From Faecalibacterium sp. (GTDB lineage Bacteria; Bacillota; Clostridia; Oscillospirales; Ruminococcaceae): a stretch of 5,529 nt of DNA. This document shows positions 1-5,529 of this stretch, piece by piece. The notes below the pieces were generated by a model. That model saw only the letters and a program-made list of their open reading frames with translations. It was not told where the DNA came from and did no database searches. Every line of letters starts with the position of its first letter. Position 1 is the first letter of the stretch. The stretch is taken from positions 1 through 5,529 of the forward strand of contig JAHHRK010000095.1 of assembly GCA_020025795.1 (NCBI GenBank), given 5' to 3'. Both the position numbers and the translations under genes were made by a program.

Positions 1-5
1 ACATC

Positions 6-26
6 CCGTTTTGAATAGCAAAACGG
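6..26 (-). terminator. Inverted repeat just downstream of lysS, possible weak terminator
   Basis: CCGTTTT (6-12) and AAAACGG (20-26) form a perfect 7-bp stem around a 7-nt loop, starting 8 nt after the lysS stop codon. On the minus strand the hairpin is followed by GGATGT rather than a run of T, so it lacks the U-tract of a standard intrinsic terminator. It could be a transcript-end stabilising hairpin or part of a longer signal beyond the window edge. The position after a gene end supports a 3'-end role; the sequence alone does not prove it. Confidence 0.3.
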
Positions 27-33
27 TACATCA

Positions 34-2019
34 TTAGTACAGCTTAGCACCTGCGGGAATATGGTTATCCACCATCAGGCAGTGCAGCTTTTCTACGCCC
101 ATCTCATGGTGAACAGCAGAAATAATCATACCGCAGGAATCGATACCCATCATCTTGCGCGGGGGTAGGTTGGTGATAGCGATCAGGGTCTTGCCAACCA
201 GTTCTTCCGGCTCGTAGGTATCATGGATACCGGACAGGATCACACGGTCGGTGCCGGTGCCGTCATCCAAGACGAACTTCAGCAGCTTCTTGCTCTTAGG
301 CACTGCCTCGCACTCCTTGACCTTAACCGCACGGAAATCCGCCTTGGAGAAGGTCTCGAAGTCAACGAAGTCCTCGAACAAGGGTTCGATTTCCACGTTA
401 GAGAAGTCGATTTTTTCTTCCACGACAGGTGCAGCAGCAGGCTTATCCTCTGCGGAAGCAGTTTCCTGTGCAGCCTTCTCAGCAGCCTTTGCCTTCATTT
501 CCTCAGCAGTGGGTTTCATGGTGGGGAACAGCAGGACATCGCGGATGGATGCGCTGTCGGTCAGCAGCATAACCAGACGGTCCACGCCGAAGCCCAGGCC
601 GCCAGTGGGAGCCATGCCGTACTCCAGTGCATTGATATAATCGTAATCGACCTGTGCCTTGCAGCCCGGCTCCTGTGCCTTGCGCTCAGCAACCTGGCGC
701 TCAAAGCGCTCACGCTGGTCGATGGGGTCATTCAGTTCGCTGAATGCGTTGCCGAACTCGGTAGCATTGATGAAGTACTCGAAACGCTCGGTGAATTCAG
801 GCTCGTCCACCTTGCGCTTTGCCAGGGGGCTGATTTCAACCGGGTAATCGTAAATGAAGGTGGGCTGGATCAGCTTTTCTTCAACAAAAGCATCGAAGAA
901 CTCTGCCAGGATAGCGCCCTTGGTGGGAACTTCAGGCAGGTCCACATTGTGTGCCTTTGCGCTGGCGATTGCGTCAGCGTTGGTCTTCCAGTCGTAGTAA
1001 TCGACACCGGAATACTTCTTGACAGCTTCTACCATGGTCAGGCGCTCCCAATGGCCCAGGTCGATTTCCTTGCCCTGATAAGGGATGACCAGGCTGCCGC
1101 AGACCTTCTGTGCCACACGCTTCATCATCTCTTCGACCAGGTCCATCATGCCGTGGAAGTCGGTAAATGCCTGATACAGCTCAATGCTGGTGAACTCAGG
1201 GTTGTGCTTGGGGTCCATGCCTTCGTTACGGAAGATACGGCCAACCTCGTACACACGATCCATGCCACCAACGATCAGACGCTTCAGGTACAGCTCAGTC
1301 TCGATACGCAGCACCATGTCCATATCCAGAGTGTTGTGGTGGGTCAGGAAGGGGCGTGCGCTTGCGCCGATCTCAAAGGGAGTCAGGATGGGAGTATCCA
1401 CTTCCAAGAAGCCCTTTTCGTCCAGGTATGCGCGGATTTCCTTCATGATCTGGCTGCGCTTGACGAAGGTGTTCTTAACCTCCGGGTTTGCAATCAGGTC
1501 AACATAACGCTGACGATAACGCATCTCGGTATCGGTCAGGCCATGGAACTTTTCGGGCAGGGGGCGCAGGCTCTTTGCCAGCAGCGTAACAGCGTTTGCA
1601 CGCACGCTCAGCTCGCCGGCCTTGGTGCGGTATACTTCGCCTTCGACGCCGATCACATCGCCCATATCCAGCTTCTTGAAAGCAGCATAGGCTTCATCAC
1701 CCAGCAGATCCCGGCGAACAAACAGCTGCAAATCGCCCTGAGCATCGCGCAGGTGTGCGAAGCTTGCCTTGCCCATTACGCGTTTGGACATCATACGGCC
1801 GGCCACGCGGACGATCTTTCCGCTTTCTGCTTCCGACTCCAGATCTGCAAACTCTTTTTTCAGATCTTCGGAGAATGCGTTCTGATCAAACTTGGTAATG
1901 GTGTAGGGGTCATTGCCTGCTGCACACAGATCGGCCAGTTTCTGACGACGAACCTTTACCTGTTCGCTCTCGCTCATGCCGTTCTGTGCGGGCTTTGCCT
2001 TGTTCTGGTTCTGCTCCAT
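34..2019 (-). CDS. lysS: Lysyl-tRNA synthetase (class II) with C-terminal MetRS/Trbp111-type tRNA-binding domain
   Basis: This cytoplasmic enzyme joins lysine to tRNA-Lys using ATP. An N-terminal extension (about 1-65) precedes the OB-fold anticodon-binding domain (about 66-165). The class II catalytic core (about 180-500) shows motif 1 (GFLEVDTPIL, 203-212), motif 2 (IFRNEG from 262, then HNPEF 272-276) and motif 3 (GGLGFGVDR, 473-481). An Ala/Glu/Lys-rich linker (about 500-548) leads to a second OB-fold domain (about 550-661), with FSKADFRAVKV, PKSKKLLKF, SGI and NLPPRKMMGIDSCGM. That pattern is the EMAP/Trbp111 tRNA-binding domain usually found at the end of bacterial MetRS. At 661 aa it is about 150 residues longer than an ordinary bacterial LysRS. 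The start at 2019 has AAGGAGG (2030-2036) 10 nt upstream; Met15 has no ribosome binding site. It lies 85 bp downstream of greA, behind a terminator, with no clear promoter of its own. The LysRS identity is secure; any altered tRNA handling is inference. Confidence 0.98.
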   Translation of the reverse strand: MEQNQNKAKPAQNGMSESEQVKVRRQKLADLCAAGNDPYTITKFDQNAFSEDLKKEFADLESEAESGKIVRVAGRMMSKRVMGKASFAHLRDAQGDLQLFVRRDLLGDEAYAAFKKLDMGDVIGVEGEVYRTKAGELSVRANAVTLLAKSLRPLPEKFHGLTDTEMRYRQRYVDLIANPEVKNTFVKRSQIMKEIRAYLDEKGFLEVDTPILTPFEIGASARPFLTHHNTLDMDMVLRIETELYLKRLIVGGMDRVYEVGRIFRNEGMDPKHNPEFTSIELYQAFTDFHGMMDLVEEMMKRVAQKVCGSLVIPYQGKEIDLGHWERLTMVEAVKKYSGVDYYDWKTNADAIASAKAHNVDLPEVPTKGAILAEFFDAFVEEKLIQPTFIYDYPVEISPLAKRKVDEPEFTERFEYFINATEFGNAFSELNDPIDQRERFERQVAERKAQEPGCKAQVDYDYINALEYGMAPTGGLGFGVDRLVMLLTDSASIRDVLLFPTMKPTAEEMKAKAAEKAAQETASAEDKPAAAPVVEEKIDFSNVEIEPLFEDFVDFETFSKADFRAVKVKECEAVPKSKKLLKFVLDDGTGTDRVILSGIHDTYEPEELVGKTLIAITNLPPRKMMGIDSCGMIISAVHHEMGVEKLHCLMVDNHIPAGAKLY

Positions 2020-2043
2020 GATTTTTATACCTCCTTGGTATGC

Positions 2044-2070
2044 CCTGCTTTGGGGCTATAAAAAAGCAGG
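2044..2070 (-). repeat. Alternative hairpin overlapping the greA terminator, ahead of lysS
   Basis: CCTGCTTT (2044-2051) and AAAGCAGG (2063-2070) are exact 8-nt complements 11 nt apart. On the minus-strand RNA this stem would use the 3' arm and the first U residues of the greA terminator, so the two folds exclude each other. It ends 7 nt before the lysS ribosome binding site (2030-2036). Because the downstream arm is made only after the U-tract, it can form only in transcripts that have already read through. It could therefore affect lysS mRNA stability or translation rather than termination itself. The complementarity is seen directly; the function is inference. Confidence 0.35.
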
Positions 2071-2098
2071 TGCCGCGATTTCGGTTCGGGCACCTGCT
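2060..2098 (-). terminator. Rho-independent terminator of greA
   Basis: In the minus-strand direction, a GC-rich stem GCAGGTGCC / GGCACCTGC (2089-2097 with 2066-2074, extendable by one A-T pair) encloses a 14-nt loop and is followed by six T residues (2065-2060). The hairpin begins 7 nt after the greA stop codon. This is a textbook intrinsic terminator. It lies inside the 85-bp greA-lysS gap, so it should limit how much transcription reaches lysS. Confidence 0.9.
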
Positions 2099-2104
2099 GC
2101 ACAC

Positions 2105-2584
2105 TTACTTGCTGTGCTCGATCTTCAGCACTTTGTAAACAACGACGGTACCGTTAGGCAGGGTTGCCTCAGCGTGATCGCCAACAGCCTTACCCATCAG
2201 AGCTGCGCCGACGGGGCTTTCATCGCTGATCTTGTTTTCAAAGGGATCAGCTTCGGTACGGCCAACGATATCGTAGGTTTCCACTTCGCCATCCTCATCC
2301 TGGGTGGTTACGCGGGTGCCCACGCCAACGTTATCCATGCTCAGCTCATTTTCATCAATAACACGCACGTTTTTCAGCATGTTCTCCAGCTCGCTGATGC
2401 GGTTTTCAACCAGACCCTGGGTGTTCTTGGCCTCATCATACTCGCTGTTCTCGGACAGGTCGCCATGGCTGCGTGCTTCCTTGATTTCTTCTGCCAGCTC
2501 TTTACGGCGGACAGTCTTCAGGTACTCCAGTTCTTCCTGTGCAGCCTTCAGGCCTGCAGCGGACATCACGATCTCTTTCGCCAT
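2105..2584 (-). CDS. greA: Transcription elongation factor GreA
   Basis: GreA enters the RNA polymerase secondary channel and stimulates transcript cleavage in backtracked complexes, letting arrested polymerase resume. The 159-aa length is normal for the family. The N-terminal half (about 1-76) is the antiparallel coiled coil; its tip carries GDLSENSEYDEAK (41-53), in which Asp42 and Glu45 match the acidic pair that positions Mg2+ in the active site. The C-terminal half (about 82-159) is the FKBP-like globular domain with the conserved SPVGAALMGKAVGD stretch. The ATG at 2584 follows AAAAGGAGA (2595-2603) at 10-nt spacing. Transcription is probably strong, from the consensus promoter at 2641-2669, and mostly ends at the hairpin right after the gene. 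A greA-lysS pair is a known arrangement in Firmicutes. Nothing in the protein looks degenerate. Confidence 0.98.
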   Translation of the reverse strand: MAKEIVMSAAGLKAAQEELEYLKTVRRKELAEEIKEARSHGDLSENSEYDEAKNTQGLVENRISELENMLKNVRVIDENELSMDNVGVGTRVTTQDEDGEVETYDIVGRTEADPFENKISDESPVGAALMGKAVGDHAEATLPNGTVVVYKVLKIEHSK

Positions 2585-2640
2585 TATGCAAAAATCTCCT
2601 TTTTGAAAAGATTCTATTACGTCTTATAGCAGACTTATAC

Positions 2641-2669
2641 ATTATAGTCATGAAAATTCATTCTGTCAA
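2641..2669 (-). promoter_or_regulatory. Perfect-consensus SigA promoter of greA
   Basis: On the minus strand, TTGACA (2669-2664) and TATAAT (2646-2641) are separated by exactly 17 bp, matching the housekeeping sigma consensus at all 12 positions. A T-rich stretch lies upstream of the -35. Transcription would start near 2634, giving a leader of about 50 nt before the greA ATG. No operator-like repeat overlaps it, which suggests high, constitutive expression (inference). Confidence 0.93.
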
Positions 2670-2720
2670 TGAAAAAACCACTGCTGTGCGAAATCTTTTT
2701 CTTTTCGCTGCAAAGTGCAC

Positions 2721-2758
2721 ATAAAATGCCCCGCCGGCAGAGGGAGTGCCGACAGGGC
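2721..2758 (-). terminator. Rho-independent terminator of the EF-G-like gene
   Basis: In the minus-strand direction, GCCCTGTCGGCA (2758-2747) pairs with TGCCGGCGGGGC (2739-2728) over 12 positions, including two G-U pairs, around a 7-nt loop. The following ATTTTAT (2727-2721) is a short U-rich tail. The hairpin begins 30 nt after the stop codon of the EF-G-like gene and lies upstream of the greA promoter, separating the two transcription units. Confidence 0.85.
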
Positions 2759-2788
2759 GGAAAATGTACCTATTTATAATAGTGGAAT

Positions 2789-4870
2789 TTAATCGTCGCT
2801 TTCCTCAGCCAAATTGCCCTGACGTTTTGCTTCCTCCACGATGGAAGGAACCAGGTTCGAGGGCACAACCTCATAGCGTGTAAATTCCGTTTCGAACCAG
2901 CCACGGCCCTGCGTCATCTGGCGCACGAAAGTGGTAAAGTCCTGCAATTCGGCCAGCGGCACTTCTGCAACGACCGTCTGCAAGCCGTCCTCGTCTGGCT
3001 CGATGCCCAGCACACGGCCGCGACGCTTGGTCACATCACCCATGACGTCACCGGTGTTGTCGTTGGGCACATGAGCTTTCAAAGTGTGAATGGGCTCCAG
3101 CAGCACGGGACCTGCTTCGGGCAGAGCTGCCTTATAAGCCAGTTTTGCTGCCATGATAAAGGCCATTTCCGAGCTGTCTACCGGGTGGTAGCTGCCATCC
3201 AGCAGTGTAGCCTTCATGCCAACAACCGGATAACCGGCCAGAACGCCCTTTTCGGCTGCCATGCGAACGCCCTTTTCAACCGCCGGGAAGAAGTTCTTAG
3301 GCACGCTGCCGCCGAACACCTTTTCCTCAAAGACGATGTCGTCGCCTTCGCAAGGCTCAAAGTTCATGATAACATCACCGAACTGGCCATGGCCGCCGGT
3401 CTGCTTTTTATGGCGTCCCTGCTTCTGGCATGCCTTACGGATGGACTCACGATAGGCGATGCGCGGCACTTCCAGACTGATTTCCACGCCGAACTTGTTC
3501 TTCAGCTTGGACAGTACAACGTCCAGATGCTGCTCACCCAGACCGCCGATGATCTGCTGCTTAGTTTCCTTATCGGTTCTGTAAGAAAGGGTCGGATCTT
3601 CTTCCATCAGGCGAGCCAGCGCACCGCCGATCTTGCCTTCATCGCCCTTCTTGTTCACGGTGATTGCGCGGAACATGCTGGGCTTCGGGAAGTCTGCCTT
3701 GGGCAGGCAAATCACACGATCCGCACTGCACAGGGTATCACCAGTACGAGCGGTATTCAGCTTTGCCACTGCGCCGATATCACCGGCACCGATTTCGTCC
3801 ACTTCGGTCTGCTTTTTACCGCAGATGGAAAGGGTCTTACCAATCTTTTCGCTTTCGCCGCTGCGTGTGTTGACCAAGGTCTGGCCGGGTACCAGCTTGC
3901 CGCTCAAAACGCGGAAGTAGCTCAACTTACCCACAAACGGGTCTGCAACGGTCTTGAACACATATGCAGCCGTGGGATCGTTTTCATCACACTTGACTTC
4001 CACCGGCTCGCCTTCCGGCGTTTCAGCCGTCAGCACATCAAAGCTGGGGCTGGGCAGCAGCTTGCGCATATTGAACAGCAGCATATCCAACGCCTGCATA
4101 TTCACGGCGCTACCGCACAGGATGGGGGTGATCTGGCCGGTCTTGACGCCATTGCGCATACCGGTTACAATTTCTTCGGTCGTGAACGCTTCACCGCCGA
4201 AGAATTTTTCCATCAGTGCGTCATCGGTCTCGGCGATTGCTTCGCTCATAGCTTCAATCAAGCCTTGGAAGCGGTGTCCGATATCCGGCAAATCCACCTG
4301 GATCTGCTGGCCGTTTTCGTACTTGAATGCCTTCTGGCTGAACAGGTTGATATAGCACACCGTTCCGTCGTCCAGCTTGGTGGGTACGACACAAGGACAC
4401 ACGCTGGAACCAAACTTGATCTTCATATCCTCCAGGATCTTGAAGTAGTCGGCGTTCTCCAGGTCGGTCTTGGTCACAAACACCATGGTCGACTTTTTAT
4501 TTTTCCGTGCCAGATGGAATGCCTTTTCTGCACCCACCGTAACACCGCTGCGGCCGGACACGCAAATCAGTACGCTGTCGGCTGCCATAATGCCCTCGTA
4601 ATTACCTGCTTCGAAATCAAACAGGCCCGGAGCATCAATCAGATTGAACTTAATACCATCATATTCCACGGGGACTACAGAAGTAGACAGGCTGGCACGC
4701 CGCTTTTCTTCCTCAGGATCAAAATCCGAAACAGTGGTGCCGTCTTCGACACGGCCCATACGCTCCAGACTGCCTGCCTTATACAGCAATGCTTCCGTCA
4801 GGGTTGTTTTGCCGCAACCCGCGTGGCCCGCAACAAGGATGTTGCGGATCGTATTACTTGCGTATTTCAT
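2789..4870 (-). CDS. fusA2: EF-G-2-type translational GTPase (elongation factor G paralogue)
   Basis: This 693-aa protein has the full EF-G layout: G domain (about 1-275), domain II (about 298-385), III (about 395-467), IV (about 468-585) and V (about 588-670). The P-loop is GHAGCGKT (15-22), G3 is DAPGL (79-83), G4 is TKTD (133-136) and G5 is SA (254-255). Domain IV keeps QTGGHGQFGD (490-499) and the tip His562 in DGSYHPVDSSE, so contact with the decoding centre is plausible. Unlike canonical EF-G, switch I lacks the RGIT-type motif (here RRASL, 57-61) and the catalytic His after PG is Leu83. These traits fit the EF-G-2 subfamily, as in Thermus thermophilus EF-G-2, rather than the main translocase or the TetM group. 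The gene stands alone, not beside rpsL, rpsG or tuf, so canonical fusA is expected elsewhere. The ATG at 4870 has AAGAGGG (4880-4886) 9 nt upstream, a moderate ribosome binding site. Subfamily assignment is confident; the cellular role is not established. Confidence 0.93.
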   Translation of the reverse strand: MKYASNTIRNILVAGHAGCGKTTLTEALLYKAGSLERMGRVEDGTTVSDFDPEEEKRRASLSTSVVPVEYDGIKFNLIDAPGLFDFEAGNYEGIMAADSVLICVSGRSGVTVGAEKAFHLARKNKKSTMVFVTKTDLENADYFKILEDMKIKFGSSVCPCVVPTKLDDGTVCYINLFSQKAFKYENGQQIQVDLPDIGHRFQGLIEAMSEAIAETDDALMEKFFGGEAFTTEEIVTGMRNGVKTGQITPILCGSAVNMQALDMLLFNMRKLLPSPSFDVLTAETPEGEPVEVKCDENDPTAAYVFKTVADPFVGKLSYFRVLSGKLVPGQTLVNTRSGESEKIGKTLSICGKKQTEVDEIGAGDIGAVAKLNTARTGDTLCSADRVICLPKADFPKPSMFRAITVNKKGDEGKIGGALARLMEEDPTLSYRTDKETKQQIIGGLGEQHLDVVLSKLKNKFGVEISLEVPRIAYRESIRKACQKQGRHKKQTGGHGQFGDVIMNFEPCEGDDIVFEEKVFGGSVPKNFFPAVEKGVRMAAEKGVLAGYPVVGMKATLLDGSYHPVDSSEMAFIMAAKLAYKAALPEAGPVLLEPIHTLKAHVPNDNTGDVMGDVTKRRGRVLGIEPDEDGLQTVVAEVPLAELQDFTTFVRQMTQGRGWFETEFTRYEVVPSNLVPSIVEEAKRQGNLAEESDD

Positions 4871-4931
4871 CGGTAATTTCCCTCTTTCCGCCCGAACGGA
4901 TTTCCTCCGTTTTGTGGCATTTCATACAAAG

Positions 4932-4940
4932 ATAATACCA
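4932..4940 (-). promoter_or_regulatory. Extended -10 promoter candidate for the EF-G-like gene
   Basis: On the minus strand, TGG (4940-4938) directly precedes TATTAT (4937-4932), giving an extended -10 element (TGn plus a 5/6 match to TATAAT). The hexamer at the usual -35 spacing, TTTAGT (4960-4955), is weak, as is common with extended -10 promoters. The start would fall near 4925, leaving a leader of about 55 nt. It is the best candidate in the region. Confidence 0.55.
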
Positions 4941-4944
4941 CAAT

Positions 4945-5042
4945 CAAACGCAAAACTAAATACAATGTTCATTTTCCTTTTAACAAACTTTGCAACTTTG
5001 TTTTGTGCAGTTTGCGTCGTTTGAAAATTTTTGCAAACAACG
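4945..5042. repeat. Cluster of GTTTG/CAAAC motifs with an inverted repeat in the divergent intergenic region
   Basis: Five copies of CAAAC or its complement GTTTG occur within 100 bp: 4945-4949, 4984-4988, 5010-5014, 5019-5023 and 5034-5038. The last two sit in an inverted repeat, CGTCGTTTG (5015-5023) and CAAACAACG (5034-5042), with one mismatch around an A/T-rich 10-bp centre. AACTTTG is also directly repeated at 4986-4992 and 4994-5000. The cluster lies between the two divergent promoter candidates, where a regulator could act on both. It could also be chance in AT-rich sequence. No known operator was recognised. Confidence 0.4.
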
Positions 5043-5044
5043 TC

Positions 5045-5073
5045 TGTTTTTTTCGCCCCATTTCCGCTATAAT
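5045..5073 (+). promoter_or_regulatory. Promoter candidate for the dCMP deaminase gene
   Basis: A perfect TATAAT -10 hexamer (5068-5073) lies 61 bp before the TTG start. The -35 position at 17-bp spacing reads TGTTTT (5045-5050), a poor match, so the promoter may be weak or need an activator. Transcription would begin near 5080. The -10 lies 26 bp from the inverted repeat ending at 5042, so the -35 region abuts that repeat. Confidence 0.55.
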
Positions 5074-5120
5074 ATTTTTAATTATCCATATATTTACTGC
5101 GCTACATTTCCTTTACAGAT

Positions 5121-5127
5121 AAGGAGG
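5121..5127 (+). promoter_or_regulatory. Ribosome binding site fixing a TTG start
   Basis: AAGGAGG is fully complementary to the 16S rRNA 3' end and stands 7 nt before TTG at 5135. No ATG or GTG in this frame fits it; the first in-frame ATG (codon 14) falls inside the conserved YFMGIA segment and would remove family residues. This decides the start of the dCMP deaminase. Confidence 0.9.
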
Positions 5128-5134
5128 CTTTCTC

Positions 5135-5529
5135 TTGAAACGTCAGGACTATATTAACTGGGACGAATATTTTATGGGCATTGCACGCCTGACTGCCTTG
5201 CGTTCCAAAGACCCCAACAGTCAGGTCGGTGCTTGCATCGTCAGCCCAGAAAACAAGATTCTTTCTCTGGGCTACAACGGTATGCCCATCGGCTGCGATG
5301 ACGACAAAATGCCCTGGGGCCGTGAAGGCGAACCGCTGCAAACCAAATATATGTACGTCTGCCATGCGGAGCTGAACGCGATTTTGAACAGTCCGCACAA
5401 CAGCCTGCGCGGCTCCCGTATTTATGTCACTATGGCCCCCTGTAACGAATGTGCGAAGGCCATCATCCAGAGCGGTATCCGTGAGGTTGTCTATCTGGAA
5501 GACAAATACCCCAACAGTGATGCCAGCCA
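5135..5529 (+). CDS. dCMP deaminase (deoxycytidylate deaminase), 3' end cut off by the window
   Basis: The enzyme hydrolyses dCMP to dUMP and ammonia in the cytoplasm, supplying substrate for thymidylate synthase. The 131 visible codons start at TTG 5135 behind a perfect ribosome binding site. The zinc-dependent cytidine/deoxycytidylate deaminase signature is complete: His77-Ala-Glu79 (zinc ligand and proton shuttle) in VCHAELNAI, and Pro102-Cys103-x-x-Cys106 (zinc ligands) in APCNECAK. Near the N terminus, RSKDPNSQVGACIV (23-36) and GYNGMPIGCDDD (46-57) mark the dCMP-specific branch rather than tRNA adenosine, cytidine or riboflavin deaminases. The whole visible part resembles vertebrate DCTD more than Bacillus ComEB, as far as I recall those sequences. 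Family members run about 150-190 aa, so roughly 20-60 C-terminal residues are missing. Being divergent from the EF-G-like gene, it is a separate unit; its downstream neighbours are not visible. Allosteric control by dCTP and dTTP is typical of related enzymes but is not shown here. Confidence 0.95.
   Translation, partial: MKRQDYINWDEYFMGIARLTALRSKDPNSQVGACIVSPENKILSLGYNGMPIGCDDDKMPWGREGEPLQTKYMYVCHAELNAILNSPHNSLRGSRIYVTMAPCNECAKAIIQSGIREVVYLEDKYPNSDAS

Noticed and set aside
223..2061. A 612-codon open frame on the plus strand, antisense to lysS.
   Set aside because: It is in exact codon register with lysS, so its stops would arise only where lysS uses TTA, CTA or TCA. Avoidance of those codons keeps the frame open. 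The translation is Cys/His/Gln/Leu-rich with no recognisable domain.
2020..2104. Possible T-box or lysine riboswitch ahead of lysS.
   Set aside because: The 85-bp gap is too short for either, and no T-box sequence or specifier-stem features are visible; the hairpin present is explained as the greA terminator.
2775..2780. TATAAT on the plus strand between the EF-G-like terminator and stop codon.
   Set aside because: No rightward gene follows it and no matching -35 was seen; it is a chance match in AT-rich sequence.
2789..4870. Tetracycline ribosomal protection protein (TetM-like).
   Set aside because: The DAPGL and TKTD motifs and overall sequence fit the EF-G-2 branch. No resistance or mobile context is present, and TetM-type G domains keep canonical switch motifs.
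3071..4876. A 601-codon open frame on the plus strand, antisense to the EF-G-like gene.
   Set aside because: It shares the same codon register with the opposite gene and the same composition artefact, has no recognisable domain, and the sense gene shows full family conservation.
5102..5398. A 98-codon minus-strand frame opposite the dCMP deaminase.
   Set aside because: The plus strand encodes a clear deaminase with HAE and PCxxC motifs behind a perfect ribosome binding site; the minus frame has no such support.

Overview
The window looks like core chromosomal DNA of a low-to-mid-GC Firmicute. The best guess is a gut Clostridia lineage near Faecalibacterium, Gemmiger or Subdoligranulum (Oscillospiraceae/Ruminococcaceae). 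The reasons are the protein sequences, SigA-type promoters, strong AAGGAGG ribosome binding sites, a TTG start, and a lysyl-tRNA synthetase with an added C-terminal tRNA-binding domain. The genus is a guess from memory of these families and was not tested by search.

Layout: three complete genes lie on the minus strand and one partial gene on the plus strand. Reading in the direction of transcription from the right, a 264-bp divergent intergenic region (4871-5134) separates a leftward EF-G-2-type translational GTPase (2789-4870) from a rightward dCMP deaminase (5135 to the window end, truncated). The EF-G-like gene has an extended -10 promoter candidate and its own Rho-independent terminator (2721-2758), so it looks monocistronic. 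Next comes greA (2105-2584), driven by a perfect-consensus promoter (TTGACA, 17 bp, TATAAT). A strong intrinsic terminator (2060-2098) sits in the 85-bp gap before lysS (34-2019). No convincing separate lysS promoter is visible, so lysS is probably expressed by read-through from greA. An inverted repeat lies just after lysS at the left edge.

Functionally, the leftward genes serve gene expression: GreA rescues backtracked RNA polymerase, LysS charges tRNA-Lys, and the EF-G-like GTPase acts on or near the ribosome. The rightward gene belongs to pyrimidine deoxynucleotide supply (dCMP to dUMP for dTMP synthesis).

I see no mobile element, CRISPR array, tRNA, rRNA or prophage gene, and no clear case for a new multi-gene system. 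The points most worth a second look are the LysRS-tRBD fusion, the altered switch regions of the EF-G paralogue, the eukaryote-like dCMP deaminase, the terminator and alternative fold between greA and lysS, and a cluster of GTTTG/CAAAC motifs between the divergent genes.
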